This document shows positions 32,701-45,540 of a stretch of DNA of 64,000 bases, piece after piece. The DNA is from Enoplolaimus lenunculus. Lineage: Eukaryota > Nematoda > Enoplea > Enoplida > Thoracostomopsidae. The translations under genes were made by a program, and so were the position numbers. The stretch spans positions 78,479 through 142,478 of the forward strand of contig JASANG010000068.1 of the NCBI GenBank assembly GCA_030248215.1, read 5' to 3'. Within the stretch, counting starts at the first letter, position 1. Each line of letters begins with the position of its first letter. The notes under the pieces were generated by a model. That model was not told the DNA's origin. It did no database searches and was given only the letters and a program-made list of their open reading frames with translations.

Positions 32701-35637
32701 CCCAAATAGCATGGAATTTTTTCGGTAACACTGCCTTGACAACCTTCGGCTGCGGTGCATTGGCGATAGCGAATTCTAAAATTTCGTGAAAGCCCCATCT
32801 TCATACGTGCAAGTTTCTACAGCGAGAACTTGCAAGTAGAACTTGCAGCCACTAGCGAATCCAGATAAAGGCGGAGGGGTCGTACTTACGCCCCCCGTCA
32901 GGTTTTTTTGTGATCAAATGGTAAAATCCACACCTTTCAAATTTTCATTGGTACTTACCTTGCATACAGTAGAAGTTACATTTCAAGTTTTGTATTCTAT
33001 TTTCAAAAAATGTTTGGATCTTGAAATTTCAGCGTCATCTTTTTCGTTGCAAAAAACTTGCACGTGTCAATGGGGCTTAATTAGTAAATTCAGTAACTGC
33101 AAACTGCAATTATAAGGCGGCGTTTCGTTGTGTGAAAGCCTTTGCTTTTCAAACCGATAATTTTTAGCCACATTCAAAAATTTTATGTTTGCAAAATTTT
33201 CTCTGTTTCCTCAACAGATCTTCCTGTCCTTTCGGAATTTTCGTTACGGTCCTGTTTATCAACAATACTCGCCCAAACAATTGTTAATTTTGTTATTTGT
33301 AAACTAATTTTTGAAACTAAAAAATATAAAAAACCAACTTCCGTAAACGCGGAGCTGGAGTCCATCGAAAAGAATAATATTGACAGACGGCAAAAAGCGG
33401 GATTCAACGCTAATTATAAACCTAAGCCTATTAGCCTAAACCTAAATTTTATCCACAACATAAGCATAAACATTATTTAAGTTAAATTCGAAAACTGACT
33501 AATAAAAGCCAAGTACTGGCACCGCATTCTTCTCTGCGACCCATGGAAAGATCAGCAGCGGACCGTTTTTCCACGGGACTGCAATCGAGCCAGTTTAAGC
33601 TTAAGACTAAATTTTGCTCATGCTTAGGCTTAGGTAGAGGTTTACCCTCACACGTAGGCTCAGGCTTAGGAATGTGCTTATAGTAATACTACAGCCCTGT
33701 TCTATGCATTGTCCATCTCAGCTGTATGTGATAGAGACAGAAGCTTCAGTTTAATGGTACTTAACACCTTAACAGAGTAAAGTTAGGGCACCTGTTCAAG
33801 GATAGAGACAGAAGCTTCAGTTTAATGGTACTTAACACCTTAACAGAGTAAAGTTAGGGCACCTGTTCAAGCCGTGCCATCTTATTTGCCTCACTTGTAT
33901 CCTTGGCCACACGTTTGACTACATGCGCTCCATGATGACCAGTTGAGATAGTATACACCGGTTGAAGGCTGAGGGTTAATTACTCCGCTGCCCGGATGAC
34001 AATCTTGACACTGTCGCACTTCATATACCGCTCCAATACATCCGGACCTGTCGTAGCATTGTCGGTAGCGTTCTTGATTTCCTAAAATGTAAAACAAAGC
34101 TGCTAAATTAACCAACAAAAATTACTTAGCTAGCCTAAGTTTGGCTGACATATTGATTATTGATATTATTCATGGTGGAATGCAGAATTTTACTGAAAAA
34201 AATCATAAAATTTTATGTCCGCTGTGATTTAAGAAGGAATATTTTCTACTAAACGGGTTATTTTGCTCACTTTTACGCATAGACGATATACAAGCAGACC
34301 TGTCGTAGCATTAGTGCCAAAGCCGCTTTTCTTTAAGTATATACGACTTACTTAGCTAGAGAGATATCTAATTTAGGTTCGGATGATATAGAAATTCAAT
34401 GGTGGATCTAGGATGTTATTAGAAAAGTTAAATTTTGTCCAAAGGTTTATCTCTGCTACCATTACGCGACTCTTGTGATGCTGACAATGCGTTAAAATTA
34501 CATCTCTTCGTGCTTACCTGTACAATACGGCGTACAAGTAGACCATCCCGACCATGGTCCCCAATATCCTATTCGCCTTCGAATGCTCGCGGTCGCGGTT
34601 TGCCTGTCAGATCGATCCAACTTTTGTAGTTTTCTCAGCGCCAAAATTCGCTTTGCTTCCTTGTCAACGAACGTTTCGTCACCAAAATCATCGTTCGCGT
34701 CGTCAAAATCGCTTGGTGACAACAATCGAGTACTAAATAAATCCTCTCCGCCGCGCTTCGCTGCGCTCTCTTCAGTGTCAAGGACGCAGGCTTCATCGGC
34801 ACCATTTGGCAGGGGTGCGCATTCACGGATTTCGTACGGTTTCGATCCGTTGAATTCGCTGGTGGCTGGCGTGATTGCGGTACGGTGTTGACGACCGCAC
34901 GGTGAACACGGGGACCACGCACCCCAATCCTGAAGATTGGGCAATGTTTGAACGCCGCCTGAATTTGAGGTTAGCGAAAATATGTTGGTAGATTGAACGG
35001 AATGAGGGTTTTGGCAGAATGCTGAAATTTTAATGATCAAGAACGAATAATACTTTGGATTGTCTTTGCCCCACGTCTAAAAGTAACGCTTAGGGAATGG
35101 TTCAAGCTTAGGCTTACCAAAAGGTTTATGCTTCGGCTCAAGCGTAGACATAGCCAAAAATCAAGGTTTAGGCTCATTTTAAGGCTTACAAAAAAGCTAA
35201 GCTGGGATTATACTCAAACTTAGGCTTAGAAAACGGTTTACGATTATCCTTTTAGGTTGGTCTTTTCTTATTTATAATATCAAGCTAATGCCTATTATAT
35301 ATTAAGCCAAAGCGTGTGTAAGGCTAAAGTGTACGCGAGCCAAAATTTGTCAGGAATACTGCAAACCACAACACAGTGGTGTTAGTCATCTATATTTTCT
35401 GGAATTATTGACAATGGAGTCTAAAGCCAATAGCAAAAGGTTAGTCTAAAGCTTAAGCTAACTCTATTGCAGTCCCGTAGAAAAACGTTCCGCGCTTGAT
35501 CTTTGAAAGGTTTCTAGCGGTAGTAAAGGATTGCTTGCCTATTTGATTTATTTTAGCTATATAGACTTACCTGTATAGCTAAACAATGCAACAAGCATGC
35601 AAATGTATCGGTACCAAAACATAATCAATAATTTCAT
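26770..35637 (-). CDS. Secreted protein with six thrombospondin type-1 repeats
   Basis: Seven exons join in phase into 513 residues: 35571-35637, 34518-34958, 33895-34081, 32549-32775, 31605-31803, 27609-27738, 26770-27060. Exon 1 is a signal peptide ([20 protein letters not shown]). Six TSR modules follow, with cores [75 protein letters not shown] and [17 protein letters not shown]. WxxW motifs, usual sites of Trp C-mannosylation, occur in most modules. A long acidic/basic linker separates TSR1 from TSR2 (about residues 85-145). The C-terminus is a Cys-free hydrophilic tail of about 65 residues ending LRADDN. There is no protease, EGF, Ig or membrane domain, so it is likely a matrix or secreted adhesion protein rather than an ADAMTS; the exact family is unknown. 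An AATAAA lies near 26565-26570, about 200 nt past the stop. Confidence 0.93.
30096..31373. repeat. Tandem array of about 160-bp units bounded by an inverted repeat
   Basis: The termini TTATTGAGCGAAGCTCG (30096-30112) and CGAGCTTCGCTCAATAA (31357-31373) are perfect complements. Between them, TATGCAAATTAGCTATTAGC recurs about seven times at 155-170 bp spacing, each unit also having CCTCGCACCC. A GACGGACAGACG microsatellite (31252-31308) follows. It lies in a thrombospondin-gene intron. Confidence 0.85.
31988..32204 (+). mobile_element. GGCC/TTAGGC MITE, family A, with 8-bp target duplication
   Basis: Flanked by CTAGCGTC at 31980-31987 and 32205-32212. Termini are GCCCATGTAAAGATCAGG and CCCCTGTTCTTTGCATTG. 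It lies in an intron of the thrombospondin-repeat gene. Confidence 0.85.
33537..33714 (+). mobile_element. GGCC/TTAGGC MITE, family A, diverged
   Basis: Starts CGACCCATGGAAAGATCAGC and ends AGCCCTGTTCTATGCATTGT. It lies in an intron of the thrombospondin-repeat gene. Confidence 0.7.
33730..33871 (-). repeat. 71-bp perfect tandem duplication in a thrombospondin-gene intron
   Basis: GATAGAGACAGAAGCTTCAG starts at 33730 and again at 33801. The second copy ends 24 bp from the exon at 33895. Confidence 0.95.
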
Positions 35638-36450
35638 ATCCGACACGAGCAGGTTTCGAAGCATTTATTAAGCTGAAGGCTTTTGGTTCATTGATTTGAG
35701 AATATTTTTTTATGAAATTTTAAACAAAAATTATTTGATATAAATTTATTTTAAGTTATTTTGTTTTTATTTTGCTTTTAAACTTTGAACACCGTTGTAG
35801 CATTATCGTTCATTTTCGTTGCTATTTGCACTAAAAATTATACTGACACCGTTAATATGCAAGTTCTGAAAACTATTTGCCATTGTCAATTTTGCCAATT
35901 TGCAACTAAATAGCATTTATTCGAGTTTGTTTAGCTTTACTAACTGTTCTATCAACCGCAACATGAACCAAATGACTTCTTAGGCTTAACTTCGTTTTTT
36001 GGATTAGGTTTTAAGTTTTGGGTTTAGGCTAAGATTCACTTTTTAGGTTTATCAGCTTCGGATTCTGTCGGGAACGTCTTCTATACATACGTAAATCATT
36101 TTATATTAAAATTCACTGTTGAAATGCATTTGAAACCAATATTACCACGTTAGATTGTGCCTTAAGCGGAGTTTACAATTAGGATTTAGACCTCAGAACA
36201 GATTTAGACTTGCTCTTAATGCTGATGCTTAAGCTTAGGAATACGCTTAGGCTACTGCTAAGTCCGAAAAGAAACATTGGCAGCGTTGCAGAAACCTGAC
36301 TTACCTCGGCCTCTGACATAAGTAGCACAGCCTTTTGTGAAAATTAAAATACGTGTTGAAAACCTCCGACTTTGGTCAAAACTGCAAAACTAAACCAAAG
36401 TCTAGACTTAAGTTGAAGTTCGACTTAAGTCATATATGTGCAACCAAGTC

Positions 36451-36818
36451 ATTGGCTGTGTTTGAGAAACCCTACTTAAGTACGACTTAGTACTTAAGTA
36501 CGTGCTAAGTAATTACTTAACGATTTTGTCGTTTTCAAAAGCGTACTTAAGTTAAGTAGATACTTAAGTCGCTGACACAATTTGATAGATTACAAATTTA
36601 CCATTCATGCATACTAACCTTAGTTTAATTGAAATTGTAGACACACAGTACCTTCTTAATATAAAGCAAATGTATTACTTTCTCGTTATATGACAATGGC
36701 TCACATTTGGCGTTCATTTGATTTTGCTCAAAATTTAAGTATCTAATTAAGTCGTCATCTAATTACTTGAGTATAACTTAAGGAAATACTTAAGTAAAAA
36801 TTTCGGAAACGGAGCCAT
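36451..36818. mobile_element. MITE with ATTGGCTGTGTTT termini
   Basis: Ends ATTGGCTGTGTTTGAGAAAC and TTTCGGAAACGGAGCCATTG; many ACTTAAGT motifs inside. Confidence 0.7.
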
Positions 36819-37145
36819 TGTCTTTTAACCAAAGTGTGCCAGATTTATAAAACGCTCAAGGAACAATACTGAAAAGTCAAAACCTAAATATATAGCTTTA
36901 GCTTTTGGGTGGTTCTTAAAATTATGGGTCCATAAATAGCAATCAACTCTCAGCCCAAATAAAGTGCGAAATAGCAAAAGCCAAATTTTCACTAAAGTTT
37001 TAAAAATTTCAAAATTTAACAAAACTTAACTTTTAATATTAAATTCAACTTTAAGTTTTCACTCGAACAAATACTCCGACGTATATATGGAAAGTGAATT
37101 TTTATGACGTTGTAAAAGCGTTGCAAAACATTCGTTAAAAATGTG

Positions 37146-37698
37146 TCAAACCGCCGCTGCTTCACGGAACCAGAGTGGAACATCCATAAAATTGTCTTCG
37201 TTTTCTGACATCTCCCACCAATTCTGCTGTGGATGAACAATTCGTTCAATTTTTTTTCAAATTTAAAAATACTCTTCATTTTAAATGTTTAAAATTTTTA
37301 TTTTTCGCTCTGAACACTTTGAAAATGGAACGTTTGAGTCTCGGAAGCTTTCAATCGGTCAAAAACACGTGGGGGTGGAGGTACTTTGTGCGTTTGTAAA
37401 ATAAAAAAACATTTATTGTCTTAAAATTAATACAAAATTTAAAAAATACTAACCAAAACGATATTAAAATCTATAAAATATTTAAGTGTCCTTAATATTA
37501 ATGTTGCGAGTTTTCGATCAGTTTTAATATTGCATTGAATACAACTCAATTTTGAAAGATGAGGCTGATACGACGTATTATTTTGTAAGGTTTTATTGCC
37601 TGGCCCCGGGTTGGAACAATTTCGTGTTAATCTTCTAGTAAAAAACTTACCTTGCAATAATGCTTAATAAACAAATTATTTGCAGGCGGTAAAAACAT
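37146..37698 (-). CDS. Possible small two-exon gene, 42 residues
   Basis: Exon 37651-37698 starts ATG and reads MFLPPANNLFIKHYCK to a strong GTAAGT donor. A second open segment, 37146-37226, follows a ccacag acceptor in matching phase 0 and reads QNWWEMSENEDNFMDVPLWF then REAAAV-stop. The join is clean and the composition (Trp-rich, acidic) is unlike translated AT-rich noise. I recognise no family. The second exon could instead be the last exon of a larger gene whose other exons I did not find, or the whole could be chance. Confidence 0.3.
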
Positions 37699-37754
37699 TT
37701 TTTGCGAATATCAAACACAAGACGTTGCTCGCTCGATGATTATATATATATATA

Positions 37755-38565
37755 TATATATATACTGGCTTCTCCACAGCTTGAAAATTTCCGACGGGGG
37801 CGTTTCCTGGGGGCCCCCCAGGAGTTTCCTGGGGGGCAGTTTTCCTGGGGGCCCCCAGATGATCTGGGGGATCCTGGAGGGCAGGCTTAAAATTTTGCAA
37901 ACCGACTTTTTGGACCATTTTTTCATTCTAGACCGTGTTTCCAACTCAACGTAAGATTACTCATCGCTCAACATGACAAAAATTTCTCGCAAATGCTAAT
38001 AACAATAATTTTAACTAATATTACGTATATACTGACAACTTAACCAGAAGTTGAAAGAAGCACAATTATATAAAATATAGATAATCTATAATTGAAACTG
38101 TGATTAATATATATTTTGTATATTAGTCACAGCTTCAATTTATCATAAGGCTCAGGCGGGTTGAACTTGCTGCTGCAAGGTACTTTCGAATGCTGTATGT
38201 CCTGAAACGGTCTTTATATAATTGTGCTTTTTCAGTTCATTATTGAATTGTATTAGTTACTACGGGTATTTGTAACGCTATTAAAAATTATGAATACTCA
38301 GCGTAATATAAAATCATATTTTGCCGAATGTCCGCCTCAAAAAAGTCCAGGTCTTTACGTTTTAACATTGAAAATTTTTTACCTAGAAAAGTCCTGGGGC
38401 CCCCCAGCAAAAAAATTTGCTGGAGGGCATTTTGCTGGGGGGCGGCCGAAAATTCGCCGGGGGGCCTTTCCTGGGGGCGGCAAAATTTTCGCCGGGGGGA
38501 AATGAAAATTTCGAAAAGTGCTGGGCCCCCCGCCCCCCCGCTGTGGAGAAGCCAGATATATATAT
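37755..38565. repeat. Large inverted repeat with G-rich hairpin arms
   Basis: The arms TACTGGCTTCTCCACAGC (left) and GCTGTGGAGAAGCCAGATAT (right) bracket 810 bp and abut TA-dinucleotide runs. Beside each arm lies a cluster of CCTGGGGGCCCCCCAGG / GCTGGGGGGC palindromes. No coding content recognised. Confidence 0.7.
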
Positions 38566-39496
38566 CCGGGTGCAACCGGAATTACGGTTCCGGTAATAAA
38601 TCCAGTATTTTTTCACCGGAAATTTCCGATATTTTCGCTATTGAAAATTTTTTAAGAAAAATTGGTATATATTCTGACATATTTTTCTACAATTGTCTGA
38701 GCGTGTATTGCCAAAGTTTTCAATTTGTGCCATATTCTATATTTTATCATACGGTTCCAGCTAAGTAATTTGATTCAGGATTCTGACATCCTAAATGGTG
38801 TATTTACATCATGAAAAGCGATAAAATATTGTTAAAAATAAATTTTTTGGTAACAAATGTTCTATGTTTTTCGGTTCCGGCTCCTTCTACGGTTCCGGTT
38901 GTTTTACTTTCCGGATATATACATATATATGTATGTATATATATGTATATATTTATATACATATGCAAACAAATATATATATGTTTGTATGTCTATGTAT
39001 ATACATATACAGTGTTTACATATGTTTGTTTTAGACATTAATTAAAATATCTTATGAATCGTAGGAGTATCAACCACATTTTGTCAATGGAGTATTTGAA
39101 TCCAGGCTTTATCCGCGTATAAATTCCAAGTTACCAAACTAATTAATTATATATTAATATTGGTATCGTGATGAAAAAACTAAACGCGTTTGAAATTTAG
39201 AATGCCGCTGTTTCAAATGCTAAAGGCGTTTTAAAACAGCGTTTGATCTTTGGCGCAATTCCTTAATTAATACTACCGGTGACCACTGCTGGCAATTTTT
39301 GTTTTGGAAGGTTACAACTTTCCGACCCAACAGAAGACAATTAAAAATCGCTTAAGCTTAATATCGCACAAGTTGGATCGTTTCATTGAAAAAACTCGCT
39401 TTCATCGCCCGAACACCGATTCAACTCAACGTGAAAAACTTGTTTCAATTTAAATATAGTTTTGTTCAAATTTTCAATCCGTAAAATGCTTTTATC

Positions 39497-39551
<55 letters not shown>

Positions 39552-40745
39552 TGCTTTTGTAATATTATATGTAGTATAACATATATGTATATATAAAAAT
39601 ACGTATATATTTAATATGTTTATTTATATATAAATCGATAAATGGTGAAAATGAAAAGTTATACCAAAAACCGCAGTGAAACATTAAACGTGGGACGCAA
39701 TGATGGGTGTGGAGGTGGTAAAAAGTGATAAGTTCACGTGTTCGACTCCACCAGAGAAGGGAAAGCGAGACACGGACCTTGTGAATACAGGACATTTTCA
39801 GTTTTGAATATTTTTTATTGTATACAATTTTGTGTGAATTTTTCACAACTTAATAATGATGATAATGGTTGAACGATGGAATTTTGACAAACTAATAATA
39901 AAAGTTTGATTTTCAACGTGTCACATGGAATTGAATATTTGTAAACAAAAGGATTCATATTTAGAGACGATGACTAGTTATTCCGTGGAAGTCTTTCTGG
40001 TGCCCAGGCTTAGTAGCCAACTCAGCTTTGTGGTGGGTCTAAAAAGTTTCAGGAGGGCATACAAGGGTTTTTGATAAATTAAAATACAAGCAGGGTTGAA
40101 AAATGTTTTAGGGGCCAAAGTTTCTTCTGGAGATCTTAGCGTCCTTTGTCGACATCTGGCTACGGGTTCGCTAGTGTCTACCAATATGACAGACTAAATA
40201 AATAATTTTTTAGACCCATCGTCCATATAAAAAGATCAGTGGCGCAACCTTTTTCTGTCGGACTAATAGAATAAGCGTACGCTTTAAACTATTTTTTTGC
40301 TTGGCATAGGCTTTTCGGCTTAGGCTAAGGCTAATGGCTTAGGAATAAACTCCTTCTACGCTTAATAGGCTTAGGCTTAGGAATAAACTCATTCTTACGC
40401 TTAAACATGTGCTTAGACTTAGGCTTAGGCTTAGGAATAAGCTAAACTCCTTAAATACACCACTATATTAGTTTTACACTAAGCCGAAAATATATTACGT
40501 CTATTTTTCTAATTCTGTGTAAAAAAATTAAATTTTCAGTGTCGAGTTATCATACATCATTGTAAGGGTAACAGCTACATCAACAGAACTCTACGCTCGG
40601 AACCGCCGCGTTGTACCCCCAATCTGAACTAATTTTAATATACAAATTGTGTAGGGCAATCAAACGGCTTGAATGCTTACTTTCTTAGATGAATATATCT
40701 TTTATAGTATTTGTTTGTTTATACATTATGACCCATTATACAATC

Positions 40746-40935
40746 GGCCCATGTTACTTTAAGGCGCGTCCAGGTATATGGTGGGTCTATAAAAGCGTAG
40801 GTTTCGATTCTAGATTGCATTTTTTGATTAGGCTTAGGTTTGGGCTTAGGCTTAGGAACACATTTTTGCAACGCTTAGGCTTAGACTTAGGAATACGCTT
40901 AATCTACTGTTACGCCCCTAAAAGTAACATTGGCC
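40746..40935 (+). mobile_element. GGCC/TTAGGC MITE, family B
   Basis: Termini GGCCCATGTTACTTTAAGGC and TAAAAGTAACATTGGCC, with TTAGGC runs inside. Flanks atacaatc and atgcgatc match at 6 of 8 positions. Confidence 0.8.
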
Positions 40936-41647
40936 ATGCGATCCACGAGCATAATTAGTATTTAATTAATATTTCTGTTTATAATCAATTATGCCAAATG
41001 CTGCAACCATGTTTACAATATTGTCAGGGCCGTTAATCGTACCCGTAACAATATCACCAAAATACTAAAGATTACTGATATTTCACATATTTACGAATAA
41101 ATGGCTCTCAACTGAATGTGAAGATATCGGCCAATTTTACTTTCAGGATCGTTGGCCGTAACAGTAGATTACGCGTATTCCTAGGCCTAAGCCTATGCCT
41201 AAGCGTCGAAAAACCCCACTTATTCGGGTCACTACAGTACACAGTTTCACCTGTGAAAACAGTAAATTTTCATTAAATTTCAATTTTTTTTCAATTTTTA
41301 CATCATAAAACACATACCTCAGCAGTTTCGCAAGAGTGAACGAAAGCCAGTCTAATGTTCACTCCTGTTATGATGAACAATACTGGAAGCCTGTCTGTCC
41401 CTCTTGTTGTAGTATAACAGTGATAACAAGCAAGAACTTGAGTATAATTAGTGTAATGTACTCTTAGCTCGAGTTATTTATTTCTATTTAACATTATTTC
41501 ATGGCCGTAACTGTGTTGGTGCGAGGGGGTAAACGCCGCCAGGTATGTGAATAGTTTTGCCACTTCAGAGCCAACATTTTTTAAACAGCATTAAAACAAC
41601 TGTGTGCTTCGAAAATTTTACCCCTGCACTATCTAAAAATCTTCTTT

Positions 41648-41770
<123 letters not shown>

Positions 41771-42357
41771 TCATTTTCTGGGTGTGTTGTTATTTTTTTA
41801 TTTTATTTTATATTTGTAATACTTGTATACTCTTTCATTTCAATACCTGCGTTTGAATCCAATACATTATAGTTAACAGGTTATTGTATTTAATGATGAA
41901 TAAAAACAGCGAAAACAGTTGAAATTTTGCTGTCCGATGTTGAAAAGTTTTTTTGCAATATTTTTCGACAAATTTTTGCAAACATGATTACCGGCCTAAT
42001 AGATTCTTCCAGTTGAATTTTTCAAAAACAGAATGACAGGAATTCTACCCACAGGTAAAGTTCGGCCCGGGTAAGAACATTATTGCTCCCCTCAAGACAA
42101 GCCTTTTAGACTGGTTTGTTTTCTGTCACATCCGGAAATGTAAAATGTTCATTTTAGCCAAAAGCAATATACAGTAGTTTGAATAGCCTAAATTTGAAGA
42201 AATCGGGTTGGGACTGTCGGCCCGTGTAAAGATCAGGGGCGGAATGTTAAGCAAATAATGTTAGTTATATCCTACACAACACTTTTTATAAATAACGCGC
42301 AATTACCGTAGGGACTAAACTTTTTCTTTGCCTATAACATTTCCCAAATGCAATCAA

Positions 42358-42527
42358 CACTACAGAAAATGGTGAGTCAAATTGCCTCTCTACTAAATAC
42401 GCTTATCCTGACCACACAAACTGAGTAAAAATTTGACTCTGCCAGAGTCAAATATTTTTACTCAGTTTGTGTTGTCAGGAAAAGCGTATTTATAGATAGT
42501 CAATTTGACTCACCATTTTTTGCAGTG
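42358..42527. mobile_element. Long-hairpin MITE, family E, short variant
   Basis: Ends CACTACAGAAAATGGTGAGT and CATTTTTTGCAGTG. The core palindrome is shorter than in the other copies. Confidence 0.85.
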
Positions 42528-42628
42528 TAATAAAATTTTACCCAGTCACAAAATAACAAAAAACCGTGGACACCAGGAGGAAAGGGTACAGAACGAGGAT
42601 ACTTTTATGAAAAAAATTGTAAGGAACT

Positions 42629-42830
42629 TGCAAAGATCAGCGGCGGAACGTTGCTCTGTGGGACTAGAAAATAGTAAGCTTACGCTTTAAACTAATTTTT
42701 TTGTTTGGTTTAGGCATTGGCTTAGGCTTATGAATATGCTCATTCTTACGCTTAGGCTTAGGTTTAGGCTTAGGCTAAGGCTTAGGAATATGGTTATAAT
42801 ACTGTTCCGCCCCTGTTGTTTACATTGGCC
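42629..42830 (+). mobile_element. GGCC/TTAGGC MITE, family A
   Basis: Left part AAAGATCAGCGGCGGAACGT and right end TTGTTTACATTGGCC, with many TTAGGC units between. The outermost left bases are lost. A further family fragment lies at about 42218-42250. Confidence 0.75.
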
Positions 42831-43570
42831 CAATTTACTAGCACTGCATTTGGCTTCTCGTTTTGTATCGCTCGCAATCTTTCTTTCGCAATTATGTACA
42901 GCGCGTCCGCGTATGCTCCTTGCCGTTTTGGAAATCCTGCAGTGTCCATGTAAAGGGTCCCTAAATAACTCGGTATTCATTTGATCTTAAGCTTTTTGGC
43001 TAAAACTTTGGTTTGGCTCAAATTCATGCTAACATTCTAAACCACAACAAAAGCGGTTCGCCTTCAAAGAAAACACAAACCGTAAACGATGTATTTTACC
43101 GTGCACAACGATGCATTGACCGTTTTGGTTGTGCCAAAAAACTAAGATGACTGAAAACGTTTATCAAAATTGAAGTAAAAAAAGTTTGAAAAAATAAACT
43201 ATTACTCAATTCAGCAGAGTACAAGTCGAGCTCATCATCCGAGTTGAATAAATAACAAATTCTCAATTAAAACTTCATTTCTTTGAAGAAAAATACTAGT
43301 CGTATCAACCGACAGTTGTTTGTAAAATTTACAATTTTAAATGTTTAAAATGTAATTTAAAATTATATTAAAGACTCGTAATGGCGAAATTCGGGCGATT
43401 TAGTTGCAAAATTTCACTTTAACCATGCGTGTACGTCAGGTAACTTTTACAGGATGACAGGAGTGTGATATGAACACTTGTATAGTCAACGGTTTCGTTG
43501 AATTCCGCTTGCCATTCCGGAAATTGCGTTCGTTAACCTTTAATGGCTGGGTTTGCGCAATCTTACTTAA

Positions 43571-43833
43571 CTCTATCTCACATGAATATTTTCTATTTCC
43601 CCTGAGACCTACTTTTATGCTAGGATTCAAATTCCGGTGACTGGAGTGGGAGGCGTATACCATCACCACTCAGCTATAGGAGCTTGACGCTCGAGCGCGA
43701 GGGGGCTCTCACGTCTTGTGGTGATTTAGTACTATGTATACGTGTTGGCAATTGTTAAACACGGTGCGATATATATTACTTAAGGTATGTACACTGCGTA
43801 AGTTGCCTATAGGCAACTCAATGTGAGAAAGGG
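43571..43833 (-). mobile_element. piggyBac-type MITE (TTAA) with tRNA-like segment, inverted copy
   Basis: Same family and same 263-bp length as the copy at 58950-59212, in reverse orientation. It is flanked by TTAA at 43567-43570 and 43834-43837. The A-box-like TAGCTGAGTGG and the B-box-like motif are both readable on the minus strand, with a few differences. Confidence 0.85.
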
Positions 43834-43931
43834 TTAAGTATTTACCTAAGTTATGTTTAATTTGAGCCATTACTGTCATAAGAAGGAAGCCACAGTTTTG
43901 CGTTATATCAAGAAGGCACAATGAGGCTACT

Positions 43932-45080
43932 GTAGTGACCTGAACAAAAGGAGGAGGTAATAAGAGGTGGTTCCCATTCTGAGTCTCAATCAATTGGACT
44001 CCATATCTCTAATAAGACTGCGTAGCGGATACATTCCCTAAACCGTAATTAATTGTAGTACATAAATAAATGACTCCAGGATTAAATAAAGTTGAGTTCG
44101 AAATATTAAAGTATACTTAATTTTAAAAGTACATTCCTAACTATAACCTTGCATTATCGCTCGAGCTTTGGATATAAGACAAATAAATATTTAGTTCAAC
44201 GGATCAGCGCTGCACGCTAACAGCGGTTATCCGCGGGTAACGCGGGTAAGGGTAACAAAATTTTGACGAGGGTATACATGCAGGTAAAGAATTTCAAAGC
44301 CAGTGTAAAACATTGTGATTCTTTACCTGCTTAAAATTTTTATAAAAAACGGTTAATAACGGTTTAAACTGCATATCTAGTATCCCTCACAAATAAAGCA
44401 GGATGCTAAGATTATGGTTCTGGCTGAATAGTGCCATGCACGCGGGACTGCTTTTCACATACGTTTCAACTTTTCGGAGTAAGTACAGCTTCTCATATAG
44501 CATTCGGAGATATTCTTCGCTGTTCCTATAGAGAACATATTTTTCTTTGGCTAGGAACAATTTGTTCACAAGGCTTTCTGAATGAATTAAGACAAATTAC
44601 GACGACACCATAAAGAAATGTGTGATTATACGGTCTTAACTACAATAATTTCGAACAGACAAGAACGCTTTGATTCACTGATTACGATCACCCATCGGCA
44701 AACAACCTAGTTTTATCGGTGGTAGGTGTATGTCATTATTATCCGGTCTAACATCTGCACACTGCAAAATTACTCAGTTGTATTGAACACAGAATAAAAA
44801 AACGGTGGGTAAAGGCGGACAGTGGGTAAAAAAATTTTCACAGGTATACCCGCGGTAAGAAAAATAAAATTTCCGCGGGTAAATCGCAGTGCGGGTAAAA
44901 TAGTCTTTACCCACTTACACTTCTGCAACGGATAGTTGCAATACAGGATATATCAGTAACGAAGAGTGGCAGAGGACGGGTTAAAAATAAATAACAGTCA
45001 GTAACCGAATCACAGGGGGTCTCCTCTGGAGAGGCCAAATAAATATCAGTCCCGCCCTTCTTATTCGGGTCACTTCAGTA
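43932..45080. mobile_element. MITE family D carrying a nested hAT-type insertion
   Basis: Left end CTGTAGTGACCTGAACAAAA, right end CTTATTCGGGTCACTTCAG. The interior matches the copy at 56104-56550 except for 44205-44925, which is a separate element. Confidence 0.8.
44205..44925. mobile_element. hAT-type non-autonomous element nested in family D
   Basis: Flanked by a perfect 8-bp duplication CAACGGAT (44197-44204, 44926-44933). Ends CAGCGCTGCAC and GTGTAAGTGGG-type complement (..CCCACTTACACTTCTG) follow the hAT CAG...CTG pattern. Repeated GGGTAA/TTACCC blocks fill the subterminal regions. No transposase is recognisable. Confidence 0.85.
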
Positions 45081-45540
45081 CAAATTTAACTGAATATTAA
45101 AGTTATTATGTGTGAATGGTCAGTGTGTAAAACATCAAACTTTTGGTCAGTAAGTTTTTACTCCACATAACGTAAATTCTGCATTAGACACATCAAAAAT
45201 CTTCTAAATTGAAGCTGTAGTTTGCTTCGGTCCACAGTATTGCATCGCTTGTTTGAAAACATATCGCTAACTGGTGATAGAAGATACCCGTATAAAATAC
45301 GGATTCTTTCTAATGTTATATTTCAATTGCATTGAGCACTGATACGATTCTATCCAATCCTAGAATAATCCCGGATGTAAACAGTTAGTTAAAACTGGAT
45401 GCGGAAACATATTGGAACTGAATATCGGGTTGGTGCGAACAGCGGCTTTCACCTGGAGCGAAAACGGATATACTATTTTACGCCCTGCCCCGATAAATAG
45501 AAATGTTTGCGATAAATTAGATTAATCAGAAACTAAAGCC

